From the NCBI GenBank assembly GCA_036971715.1, contig JAVHJL010000006.1:124001-188000 (forward strand): 64,000 nucleotides of DNA, in the 5' to 3' direction. This document shows positions 22,878 to 32,923 of the stretch, in pieces; the stretch's first letter is position 1; every line of letters begins with the position of its first letter. The notes beneath the pieces are model-generated. The model made no database searches. It saw only the letters and a program-made list of their open reading frames with translations, and had not been told where the DNA came from. Source of the stretch: Arthrobotrys musiformis. Lineage: Eukaryota; Ascomycota; Orbiliomycetes; Orbiliales; Orbiliaceae. The position numbers were made by a program, and so were the translations under genes.

Positions 22878-25084
22878 ATGACGTCGAGATATCGTGTTGA
22901 ATGTATGGGTCTTCCTGCAACACTCGCAACACAAGTGTGCCTATTCAGATGATCGAGATTTGGTTTTGGTGACTGACATTTGCGACTTGCCTTGGTTTAA
23001 ATTTAGATGCGCTGAAGGTTAGAATATATATATATTTGGCAAATTCCGCCGATGCGAGAGGCTACAATACTAACAAAAAGTTATACTTTTCTTTAGACTC
23101 ACCGTCGCGACCAGTTTATTGAATGTATGACCTGTGCTCAATTTTCGAAGTTGGGTTGTTTGGTAGTGAGGTTTATCACGGGTTCGGGGGGCTAATCAAG
23201 ACTCGATACTGGTGATATATAGGGATCAAGGTTTGTTACATACGGCGCCATCCTCTATCAACGCTAGGCTTGTTCCCTACTAACCGTGATACCCTTTCGT
23301 TACAACTTCGGATCCGAACCAGGGCTTGCTTGCTGTGCCTTTTGTTCTTCACTCGCAACCGAATGCTGCTCTTACACATGTTAGGACGGACGACACAGTG
23401 TTAAATGCAAGAAGGCGATACGCTGAGATTATGCGAGATGTGGAACAACTTGTCAACGACCATAGTACGTGGTAGAGCCCTCGCGAACTTGGGCAATCCA
23501 AGCGAACTTATAATAACACGCTTTCGATTAGTTGAACACCAAAGATTAGGTATACCGGAGAGGTCGAAGTTGAAACTTCTGGTTCCGTCTTTGAGCATCT
23601 TCTTTACGCCACTCCTCCTAGAGGAAGCCTTTATGGCACAGGACACGAAGAGAGCTATTAGCTCCAGAAGATTTGTTTCTCCTGTACGCCCCTATGCTAC
23701 CATTCCCCAAATTTTAATCTGGAGCCTAGTAGTGACTGACACTCGATGGTACAACTGCGCAGTCTTTTAATGACATCCGACTCATTTTGAACACGGCCCA
23801 GATCATGAGTTTGGTTAAGGGTGGCCCTCTCCAACTTGTTACGTTCGACGGAGATGTTACATTGGTGAGGAGGCCTATACCTTGGCCGCTACAAACTCGA
23901 TACCCTTGATTTTGAAGGTAAACTAATATAATGCTTTTAAATAACCACCAAGTATGATGATGGAGCCGTAAGTTTTCAATCTTCGAATGTTACGAACGAT
24001 TGAAAATCTTGTACTAAATTACCCCTTACAATAGTCTTTGATACCGTCGAACCAAGTAATGTAAGTTGAAAGCAATATTCACTGGTATGGGGGGGCATCT
24101 GCTTATGCATTTCTAGCTCGCGAATACTCGCGCTGATGAGTAGAGGCATACGGGTTGGTGTAGTCACCGCTGTACGTCGCAACCTCTGCACCTAAGCGCT
24201 TCCATCCACCGAAGCCTCGAGATGTGCTGACTATTTGTTTTAGGCGGGGTATGAAGAGGCTAAACGGTATAATGACCGGCTTCACGGGCTCCTGGAGGCG
24301 ATAAGTTCCTCCGAGTCAATAACTGCGGAGCAAAAAAAGAATTTCGTTGTGCTAGGAGGAGAGGCGAATTTTATGTTCCAATTCAATTTGGATGCACCTC
24401 ATTTATTGGAAAGGGTTCCAAGGGATACGTGGGCTTTGGATGAAATGAAAAAGTGGAAGGACGAAGACATTACCGAACTGCTTGACATAGCCGAAGCTAC
24501 TTTGAATGATTCGGTCAAAACAATGAGGTTAAAAGCGGATATAATTCGGAAGAGCAGGGCAGTTGGTATTGTCCCTAAGCCTGGAACAAAATTCTTTCGA
24601 GAGCAACTCGAAGAAACCGTCCTTGCGGCCCAGAAGGTTTTAGAATTGAGCGATGTTGGGAGAAGGCTCCCATTTTGTGCATTTAATGGTAAGCTTACAC
24701 CAGGCTTCCGGTTGATTCTTTGCCCCCCGCTTTTTGTTCCCCTAGCTCCCTTTGCTAACCGTTGAATTGGGGTTTCGGAAGGTGGGAACGACGTTTTTGT
24801 TGATATCGGTGACAAGAGGATTGGTGTTGCCTGCTGCCAGCGTCTCTTTGGTGATATTCAAGGCATAAACACTCTCCACGTCGGGGACCAGTTCCTGTCC
24901 GTTAGTGGAAATGATTTTAAGGTAAGGATCCTATCGCACCTGGACTTTGATGTCATTGTTTGGTGTCTTCGGTGCTGATAAAGCCTTTCAGACTCGAATG
25001 GTATGCACGACATGCTGGGTCGCCTCACCAGCAGAGACCGTCGATATTCTTGACGAATTCCTTGAATTAGCCTCGATTGCCTAG
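22878..25084 (+). CDS. ISN1: IMP-specific 5'-nucleotidase
   Basis: Thirteen exons encode 413 aa. Introns: 22903-23006, 23018-23096, 23125-23222, 23231-23322, 23465-23531, 23684-23762, 23865-23952, 23968-24034, 24061-24116, 24172-24243, 24689-24781 and 24922-24991. Isn1 hydrolyses IMP to inosine in purine turnover. The assembled start MTSRYRVEYALKTHRRDQFIEWIKGLLAVPFVLHSQP is the family signature, but it is spread over five exons, two of only 11 and 8 nt. The HAD-type nucleophile motif VTFDGDVTLYDDG sits across exons 7-8, exon 8 being 15 nt. Later blocks: GIRVGVVTAAGYEEA, RLPFCAFNGGNDVFVDIGDK and TLHVGDQFLS. Yeast Isn1 is about 450 aa, so length fits. No single open frame here exceeds 138 codons, so simple ORF callers would miss the gene. 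Confidence 0.92.
23007..23017 (+). other. 11-nt microexon of ISN1
   Basis: ATGCGCTGAAG between acceptor AAATTTAG and donor GTTAGA. It supplies the end of Tyr plus Ala-Leu-Lys in VEYALKTH. Confidence 0.85.
23223..23230 (+). other. 8-nt microexon of ISN1
   Basis: GGATCAAG between acceptor ATATAG and donor GTTTGT. With the T left by exon 3 it encodes Trp-Ile-Lys of FIEWIKGLL. Confidence 0.85.
23953..23967 (+). other. 15-nt microexon of ISN1
   Basis: TATGATGATGGAGCC between acceptor ACCAAG and donor GTAAGT. It encodes Tyr-Asp-Asp-Gly-Ala, completing the HAD motif after GDVTL. Confidence 0.82.
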
Positions 25085-25961
25085 ATGTTACCCCAGCCCT
25101 TACGCTATGCCCGTCGAAGCTGAATTCGCGGGTTAACGGTTTTCCAGCACCCGCAACATGAAAATAAGATCATCTACCCATCCAGATACACGAGTATTAA
25201 AATTAAAAATGAAAGGAAACTCTGTTGGTATATATCAGCATCGATATGCAAATTAATTGCACCTTGGAGCATATATATAAGGCGTAGGTTGTTTAAATAC
25301 TTGTAAGTACCTAGGCCTAGCTATATAGCTTAAGACCAGTTACCTGGCTCCTAGTATTGTGCTCCTGGCTCCGTGCGCAGAGCCCGCAGCAGCGTCTCCT
25401 TTAAATTTAAATGTTATGAGATTCTATAAATTTACAAACTCCAAGCATGCACATTGATATCTACCATAGAGTAGTACTAAAGATACAACAATACCAACAC
25501 ACCATTTGGTCCAATCGATTTTGACAACCGGATCAACTCCCGGGTCATAGATATAGATATACTATAGATCGCTATGCACAAGCGCATGGCCTACCGGGAA
25601 GCAAGCCCTTTTGGTTAACAAAGCAACTCGATTTTGCCAATTGTTTTTGTTGATTCCTTTGATCTCACCTTGCAATGGAGCGCTTACATAAAATATTGAT
25701 ATCAACGTGAACTCGGTACACCAATGCAATGCGACCAAGCTTCTGATCCAGTAATACGGGCACATCAAACAAGAACACGCCAACACAAAACCTCTTGTCA
25801 CAACTGCACGCAACTCACCTCAGTTGCTCGTCGCTGGTCTCGACTTAAGCTTGATATCGCCAACCTAATCATACCTATTACCTATCTACTTAGGCAATTA
25901 CAACTGCAAACCTCCACCTCCACCATAAACGGGCGCATGAGTTCTAGTTCTCCGGACCAAG
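25085..25961. other. Intergenic region ISN1/CSM3
   Basis: 877 nt, AT-rich in the first half, with one CCTAGG/TACCTA patch (about 25305-25320). Open frames here are short and give no recognisable protein. Confidence 0.5.
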
Positions 25962-27030
25962 ATGTCGGATTTCGATCTTGAAGACGACGACGAATTCGAC
26001 GAACTTTTCAACTATGATATCGACAAAATCAATACGACGTTTGACGCAAACAAAGCCGCTGACGAACAACAAGCAACGACGGCGAACAAGGGCAAAGGGA
26101 ATGCGGGTAACGAGGACCTAGGCGTCGACGAGGAGGTCAAAATCCGGGCTCGGAAGCCCAAGGTGAAGCTTACAGAAGAACGGTATTTTAAGCACCACGC
26201 ATTGGTGGATTTACTAAGGCTGTCATAAAACATTCACGGAACTAACACGCGCTCCGATTAGGCTGCTTGGTCCGGATGGTATCCCGTATCTACAAGAGCA
26301 TGCGGCAAAGAAGATCAAATTTAAGGGCAAGGGCCACGAGATCTCTGACCTCGAGAGGTTGCTCAAATTTTATCAAATTTGGGCGGATAACCTCTACCCA
26401 AAGGCGCAATTCAAGGATGCCATCGAAATGATAGAAAAGATGGGGGGTTCGAGGGGCATGCAAAGGAGGAGAGAAGAATGGATCGAGGAGTTCAAGGCAA
26501 ACCGAGCAAGCGAAGACGATAGGCTAATAAAAAATGCCAGAGCAGTCCTACAAGCTGATGGCCCGGAGATTGATGCTAAAGGGAGAATTGTACTAAGGAT
26601 TGCAGACCCCTCAAGCAATTCTAGCGGTCTTGGATCGGGGGGAAAGCCTGGAGAAGTTCCTGAAGCGAGATCGGGAGGTGAGCCTGTTGGGGATTCCAAT
26701 GTGTCAACGAATACAACAAGTGGGAATAGTACAAGCGTGGCGAGAAACGACAAAGGCGACTCTCTGTTCTTCGAGGACGACGACGATGACGATTTGGACG
26801 AACTGAACGAAATTATAAAACAAGCGGAGAGCTCACGGCCCGCAAAAACCATCAACGTCGAGGACCTTGGCGATGATGACTTCGATGAATTGGACGCCAT
26901 AATGAGGGATATGGAGGAGACTAGTGCTGGTAGAAATACGGGGGGGGCGAGTTCTCGTGCAAGAAATGTGGTCGAATCTGATGATGAATTCGAGGATGCA
27001 ATGGCGGCGATGAGGGAAATGGAGGGCTAG
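25962..27030 (+). CDS. CSM3: Replication fork protection component Csm3/Swi3 (TIPIN family)
   Basis: Two exons (intron 26183-26261) encode 329 aa. Csm3 binds Tof1 in the fork protection complex, which travels with the replisome, stabilises stalled forks and relays the Mec1 signal. The N-terminus is acidic (MSDFDLEDDDEFDELFNYD). The conserved Swi3 domain starts across the splice junction: KLTEERLLGPDGIPYLQEHAAKK, then KFKGKGHEISDLERLLKFYQIWADNLYPKAQFKDAIEMIEKMG (about 70-135). A long disordered tail carries acidic blocks (FFEDDDDDDLDEL, EDLGDDDFDELDAIM). Using the donor GTATTT at 26183, rather than reading on to the stop at 26226, gives the family sequence EERLLGPDGIP. ISN1 separates it from MEC1. 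Confidence 0.92.
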
Positions 27031-27202
27031 TCTAAAACCCGTTTCTTTCACCGGGGCGCTCGATCCCTCGGAGCCGAATATATCCATTTCATTATCTAGA
27101 CACAATGTATTGCAAATAACCGTACATGCATGGCAGATAGTTAAAACTAACGTACCAGGTAACGTCTAGAACTCTTTTCTCTCTATCCAACGTTTAGCTC
27201 TA

Positions 27203-29086
27203 CTAGAGCTTCGACCTAAAGGCCGGTGCTGCAAGAGGGTCGTATGCTCTCAAGCTTAGTGTATCTTTGATGGCTGTAGAATGCATGGCCACCGCACGGG
27301 TATCCACCATATTATCTTCCAAGTCGGCAATAGTTGGCGCTCCAATTAGCCTCATGTTCATCTCCATCTCATCTTTAAGCAATTGCATGGCCCGGTCAAC
27401 CCCGGCTAATCCGTATGCTGACATAGCATATAGGAAAGGTCTTCCGATGCCCACGCCCTTGGCACCCAGGCAGAGGGCCTTCACAATGTCGGACGCACGC
27501 CGGATACCACCATCTATGTAAATTTCTATTTTCTTGTCTAGCCCCCTTTCTCTCAAAATCGGCATGGTTGCAGCTAAGATCTCAATCCCACTAGGGGCTG
27601 TGTCTAGCTGTCTTCCGCCGTGATTCTACCCAGAAGTAATTCGTGTGAGCGGGTGGGGTATAGCCTAACAGAAAGGGGGGGTTGGAGGACTTACCGATAA
27701 TACTACACCGTCAACGCCGGCCTCACATGCCTTGATAACGTCTTCTACACGTTGGACACCCTTAAGAACTATCTTCATTTTGGTAATGCTTTTAAACCAA
27801 GGGATATCCTTCCAACTTAAAGAAGGATCAATGAAAGAAGAAATGGCCCTAGCAGCGCCCTGAGACCGATCCATAGAGTCTCCACTGTCGTTTTGGACGC
27901 TGGAGCCGTTGTCTTCGAACTTTGACCGCATATCCTTTTCCCTTCGCCCTAGCTGAGGCGCATCTACAGTGATGAAAAGGGCGGTGCACCCCCTTTGCTC
28001 TGCGTGGCAGACTATCTTCCGAGTGATTTCACGGTTTTTGTTGACGTATAACTGAAGCCACTGAATTTGGTCACCGGATTTTGCATCACAGATCTCGTCA
28101 AACGAACACGACGCAAGCGTTGGTATCTAGTGAATTCAAGTCAACCCAGAAGTTCGGCTTTGCTGTGGTGGTTCCATAAAGTTGTTCTTACCATTTGTAT
28201 GACATTATGCTTTGCGGCGCCCTTTGTCAAAACAACCTCGCCCTCGGGATGACCTAGCTTGCCCAAAGCTGTTGCAGTGACATAGAAAGGTATTGAAGTT
28301 TTTGTCCCTAGCATGGTAGTTGACATATCAACCTTCTCCACATCTACCAATATCTTCGGTCGGAACCAAATTCGGTGGAAAGCGGAGTGGTTGTCTCTGA
28401 GTGTGATCTCGTCGTCCGCCCCACTGCTGTAGTATGCCCACGCCGTCTTTTTCATTACACGCTTGGCGACAGCTTCGAAGTCGAGAAGGTTGTAGCACTG
28501 GTCGAGCGAAGGCTTGTTTTCAACGTACGACTGCCTTTCGGCCTCGTATGGATCGATTGCTTTCACTTCGGCAGCCACGGTTGACATGTCCACCTCACCC
28601 ATATGTTTTGAAGGATCGAGATATTTTTCGAGTGTATCCGGTGGGTGGATTGGGTCGAATTCCTACAGGGCGTAGGCCGTTAGGGCTTTCGAGTAAATTG
28701 GGATCTATCCAGCATATGCTGTTTCCGCACATACCTCGGTGGCATCTTTGCCTGCATATTTGAGGATGATCTATATATCCACAAAATTATGTTAATCACT
28801 AAAATTGAATATATTTTATATTTTAGAAATGAATAATACTACCTTGGAGCCTCCGGGATGTTCTATTAGAGAGAGAGAGGCACGGCAGGGCGTCTGGTTA
28901 ACAAGTTCCTTTGCGGCGGTGAAATAATGCACGATTCGGTTCCCTCGAGAGCAATTGCCCGCGAGAAAGCGACTTACCAGGCAAGAAATCGGTCACATCG
29001 TAGGCTTTTCCGTGAATTATGACCCAACAGGATTCTGCGGAATTGTGTTTGGCGATTTCGCTACTGGTTAACAGTGCGTTTACCAT
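27203..29086 (-). CDS. CYB2: L-lactate dehydrogenase (cytochrome b2 type): cytochrome b5 plus FMN domain
   Basis: Six exons (introns 28863-28977, 28771-28842, 28663-28734, 28127-28191 and 27626-27694) encode 496 aa. The N-terminal cytochrome b5 domain (residues 1-80) has the haem ligands in EHPGGSK and FDPIHPPDTLEKYL. The FMN-dependent alpha-hydroxyacid dehydrogenase domain follows: YYSSGADDEITL, PFYVTATALGKLGHPEGE, QLYVNKNREITRKIV, TVDAPQLGRREKDM, and the active-site SNHGGRQLD (catalytic His and substrate Arg) before YIDGGIRRASDIVKAL. Such enzymes oxidise L-lactate and pass electrons through haem to cytochrome c. Exon 2 is 20 nt and carries the HPGG core. Unlike yeast Cyb2 there is no mitochondrial presequence before the b5 domain, so it may act in the cytosol or on another 2-hydroxyacid. 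Confidence 0.9.
28843..28862 (-). other. 20-nt exon of the CYB2-like gene
   Basis: It encodes the haem-binding His-Pro-Gly-Gly region (with flanking Glu, Ser, Lys) between acceptor TAATAG and donor GTAGTA. Confidence 0.85.
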
Positions 29087-29735
29087 TGTTTAACTGATGT
29101 GGCTAGCTATAGCTATAGCTGTGGGTGGTCGTGGGTATAACGAAAGCTCAGTGCAGTGCGAAGGATCACTGGAAATCAAGCAATTGAAATGCAAGGCCGC
29201 TGCGAGGTATTTGTGCACCACGGAACCACCTTGAGGTCAAGGAGAGCGGAGGCGATGGGGGCGTTTTTAAAAGAAGCGCGAGAGTAAGTACAGTGTCATG
29301 CCATACGACCGGTTGATTAAGTAATTGATACAGATAAAATACATGGTCTGAACTGTGCGACAATGCGCGACCGCCTCGAGGCAGGGCTTTTGGGCGGCGA
29401 AATGGAGGGAAATCGCTCGGATGCGAACCCGCGCTTAGCCCTGACTTGGTAAAGCCTGGAATTTGATTCGCCGGGGTTTCGCCGAGCCATCTGCTGGCTA
29501 CCCCCATGTATCATTTCGTTCAAAAAATTACACCGTCGTATTTCGACCGAATGCAGCAGGCAGCATTCCCCTAAAATATGGGGTAGACTAGACGGGTGGC
29601 AAGCAAAATGGAGAAACGGAGGGGGGCTTGGTGCAAGCATCGCCGGGGAGCAATATCGAGGACAATCACAAAGCTAAGCTTAGGCTGGGAATATCATAAT
29701 GACAACAACAACAACGAACAACAAAAAACATCCAC
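29087..29735. other. Intergenic region CYB2/TFG1
   Basis: 649 nt between the CYB2-like start and the TFG1 stop. Two overlapping minus-strand open frames of 107 and 113 codons have no family resemblance, no consistent start context and low-complexity ends; I do not call them. A short GCTATAGCTATAGCT run lies near 29105. Confidence 0.5.
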
Positions 29736-32185
29736 CTATGACGTCTCTTCCCGAGGGTAGAACACCTTGCCACGTTCCTTATCATCCACGAGTCGGCTAA
29801 GGCCCTTGAGCTTCTTGAAGAATTCGGCTTTGTTGCTAGGATTCACACGGCCGTGGAACTTCTTGCTGATGGTTGCGAAATCAATGCCCTCCGGGGTAAG
29901 AACCGCCTTGATTTCGTCTTCCGTGATCGGTGCCTTCGATTTATCTGCGAGCTATTTAGTGGCTGAAGAGCAGATTTTTGTTGGTGGCGAATAGGTAGGT
30001 ACTTACCTGCGGCGGCGGCGCTTGGACTACCGTCTCTGCTTATCCCAGCACTTGGGGAACCAGATCGAGATTTCTTACCTACTGCCGTCTTGACAACAGG
30101 GGGACTGCCAGATCGAGCAGGAACACTGGCAGAACCTTCCCCGCCCACCCTGATCTTGATCTTCTTCGCTGCTTTCCCACCTTCACTCGTGGCTCCGTCT
30201 GACATCTCACCGCCGGTTTCATACTCACTACCGCTGCCAGCTCCAGTTGGCTTTCTCCTTTTCTTTAGGTTTTTGTTCTTGGGGATATCTCCGGCAGAGC
30301 TATTTGGGCTAGGCGCCCCGGTATCTGGCTCTCGTTTGATTGCGATCAAACGGCTTTGAGCGGAAGCCTGACCGTTGGCTGCGGCAAGCGATTTAGCAGT
30401 CACGGCGGAGGATTGGTCGTCTTTTTTAGCTCGTTTGTTTTGTGCGCTGGACTCGGGGCCTGTATCCGCTATACCTGGAGATCCGGATCGTTTCAAAGAT
30501 TTAGCCGTCTGGGCTGCCGAAGGTTTATTTGGGGCTGTGGTAGCTGGTGTAGGAGGAGACGTGCCTGGCTGGGTCGCCGCTTTCCCTGCAGCTGCGGCTT
30601 TCAATGACTTGACGGCTTCCTCGGCTTCCTTTTGCTCTTGCTTTTCTTTCTTCCGTTCCTCCTCCTCCTTTTCCTTAGCAGCCTTCTCAGCAGCCTTCTT
30701 CTTTTCCTCCTCTTCCTTCTTGGCTGCCTCTTCGTCGCTATCCACCGACTCTTGCTGGACAGTATGTTAGCTGAGATATGACCCTTGCGATTTGTGTCTT
30801 GCGGTGCGTGTATGTTGTGAGGAAAGGGTAATGGGACAAAGGGCGAATTTAGCTTACCGATGAAGCATACGGATTTTCATCCGAATCTGATTCGTAAATA
30901 GCATTCTTCTCACGCTGTTTCAGATACTTCTTCACTTTGCGCCCGTGGGCCTTTCTGGATCTCTCCAACGCCCGCTTTTCCTGCTCCTCTCTTTCATAGT
31001 CCTTTTCATCACGAATGTCGAAGATATTGGCGGAAAGTTGCTCTCTTTGCATTTTTTTCTAAATATAGGGTTAGCGTAAGAAATTTTGGTAGACTATCAA
31101 GGAGTTATACATACCGTTGCCACCTTTAGCTCCTCCTCATCGCCTTCTATTATTGGAGGGGCTTCATCATCTGCAAAGTCTTCTTCGAAATCGAGTTCGT
31201 CGGCATCTGTAAACCCAGGTTTCGCTTCACGGCCCTCTAAACGGTCGCCTTTGACAGTGTAGAGCCTCTTCGTAGCACGGAGGTTTTCCTGTTCTTCCTT
31301 GAGCTTGGCCTCCTTCTCATCTGCCTTGGTTACGTCCATGAACCACCTATTTAATTTCTCTTTCTGCTTCATAGCAGCTTCTGCCTGGTCGGCAGACAGG
31401 GTTTTGAAGTTGTTTCGCTGCTGGAATCGATAAAACTTTTCCACGGGGATCATCTTGAACATGCCGTCGTCCATGACGAGCATGACAGAGGTTCCGCTAA
31501 GGCCACCCTCGAGGTTTCCGATCCAGGTATTCTTGTTTTCATAATCCTCGATGAACCATGGGAAGTACTCTTCGTACTTAAGCCGCCGTTCTTCTTCGTC
31601 GCGTTGGAAAACCTGTTGTGTCTTTTTCTTGAACATGTTTTTCTTCTGCTTGACTGCTCCTCCGTGAGGAGCAATCCTGGCCAGGTTTTCCGCATGCTGC
31701 CTCTCTTTCTCAGCCTTTTCAGCCTCTCGTTTTGCCTTTTCTTCGGGGTCGATGTCCTTTTCATCGGGATCGGGCGGGGCACCGTTGCTCCCCGGTTCAA
31801 CCTTTGCTCCTTGTAACGGGCCACGAGGATCTCTTCTGTGCAGTTTGATGGGACGGATGAACTCCTCCGGGTCCATGATGTTGACTTCGTTTTTCGAGTA
31901 TAATCTCATGCAATGGAAGCGCATATTACGGAGCAGGGCCTTCTTGGTCGTGACGAGTTTGTACTGGGTGTAAGTTGATGGATCATCATCGGGCTCGGGT
32001 TCTTCGTTTATTGCAGGCTTCAAACCTGGTGGAGCCGGGCCGAGTGGTTTCTTCGGAGGGGGTTTTCTTGGCTTAGGTCGCACCAGCGGGTCGCCGGTAG
32101 CGCGACGAATCTTTCGAGGTGGATGAGGGCCATTTGGGCCCGGAGTGGTTTTGGCGGAAGTGGTTGGGGGCGTCGGTGACGCCAT
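29736..32185 (-). CDS. TFG1: TFIIF large subunit (RAP74/Tfg1)
   Basis: Four exons (introns 31059-31114, 30755-30857 and 29945-30006) encode 742 aa. TFIIF escorts RNA polymerase II into the preinitiation complex. After a Pro-rich N-terminus comes the dimerisation domain: YKLVTTKKALLRNMRFHCMR, then after a charged Lys/Glu loop FPWFIEDYENKNTWIGNLEGG and MLVMDDGMFKMIPVEKFYRF. The middle is long and disordered, with Lys/Glu coiled-coil-like runs and Ser/Pro/Gly stretches. The last 69 residues form the winged helix (APITEDEIKAVLT, ISKKFHGRVNPSNKAEFFKKLKGLSR). Intron 29945-30006 restores AAAGDKSKAPITEDEI. Its promoter is shared divergently with HSK3. Confidence 0.93.
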
Positions 32186-32553
32186 GGCGCGTTACTTGGA
32201 GATGGAGAGAATATTATGGTTGTTGATTCGTATATTTACGTCTTGGTTGGGGAGATGGGAACGAGGGTTTGGGAGAAGCGCAAGAGGTCGGAGGAGGACT
32301 TGACGGGAGAAGGATGCTTATAATCGAGGTGGATCCTGCGGGAGGTCGAGGTGCCGAGGTGGTGTGGTTGATTGATTGATTGAGCAACCGATTGATGGCG
32401 ATGGTGGTTGGTTGGGTGACTTGTGTGGTGTGTGGTCAAACAAACCTCGGACATCAACCACCACCTTCACAAGTACCTACTTAAGTACCTAAGTATCTAT
32501 CACCAGCCAGGACATCATCATCGCCAGGAGCCGGTCAGACCGAAATCAATAAG
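32186..32553. promoter_or_regulatory. Divergent TFG1/HSK3 promoter
   Basis: 368 nt between two outward-facing starts. It contains TTGATTGATTGATTGAG (near 32366) and the word AGTACCTACTTAAGTACCTAAG (32470-32491). Confidence 0.5.
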
Positions 32554-32823
32554 ATGTCTTCGAATCCAGCAGGAGGCTCCGGCCCCGGCTCGGGCTCTGG
32601 CTCTGGTTCTGGCTCGGGCTCGGGCCCGTCGACGACATACAAAACACGGCAGTACACCCACCTGCAAGGCCAATTGGCACAGCTCCAGGCCAATCTGGCC
32701 GACATGGAAGAGCTTCTGCGGATGACCTCGAACCAGGCCGAGAAGATCAGGACGCTGGGAGGCCTGCAGGCCGGCCTGTTCATGGGCGCCACCAAGGTCT
32801 TCGAGGACGGCGAGAGACAATAA
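32554..32823 (+). CDS. HSK3: DASH complex subunit Hsk3
   Basis: A single exon encodes 89 aa. Hsk3 is the smallest type of DASH/Dam1 ring subunit; the ring couples kinetochores to microtubule plus ends. After a disordered Gly-Ser repeat (residues 6-26, from alternating GGC/TCN codons) the conserved helical part reads YTHLQGQLAQLQANLADMEELLRMTSNQAEKIRTLGGLQAGLFMGATKVF, as in fungal Hsk3. A (Gly-Ser)n N-terminus of this kind is not part of the family core. The start is the first ATG in the frame. MED17 begins only 100 nt downstream on the same strand. Confidence 0.88.
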   Translation: MSSNPAGGSGPGSGSGSGSGSGSGPSTTYKTRQYTHLQGQLAQLQANLADMEELLRMTSNQAEKIRTLGGLQAGLFMGATKVFEDGERQ

Positions 32824-32923
32824 CTTATAATAATAACCGACCAACACACCGAATCTCCCTCCCTCCAACATCACCCATCGATCTCTCTATCAATCTCTCT
32901 ATCAATCAACCAATCCGCCCGAC

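Noticed and set aside
26180..26262. GC-AG intron or read-through to 26226 in CSM3
   Set aside because: A GC donor at CTA-AG would also restore a frame, but the ordinary donor GTATTT at 26183 gives the family sequence EERLLGPDGIP exactly.
29166..29640. Overlapping 107- and 113-codon open frames between CYB2 and TFG1
   Set aside because: Two different frames of the same DNA with Pro/Ser-rich, unrelated peptides; no splice context to extend either.
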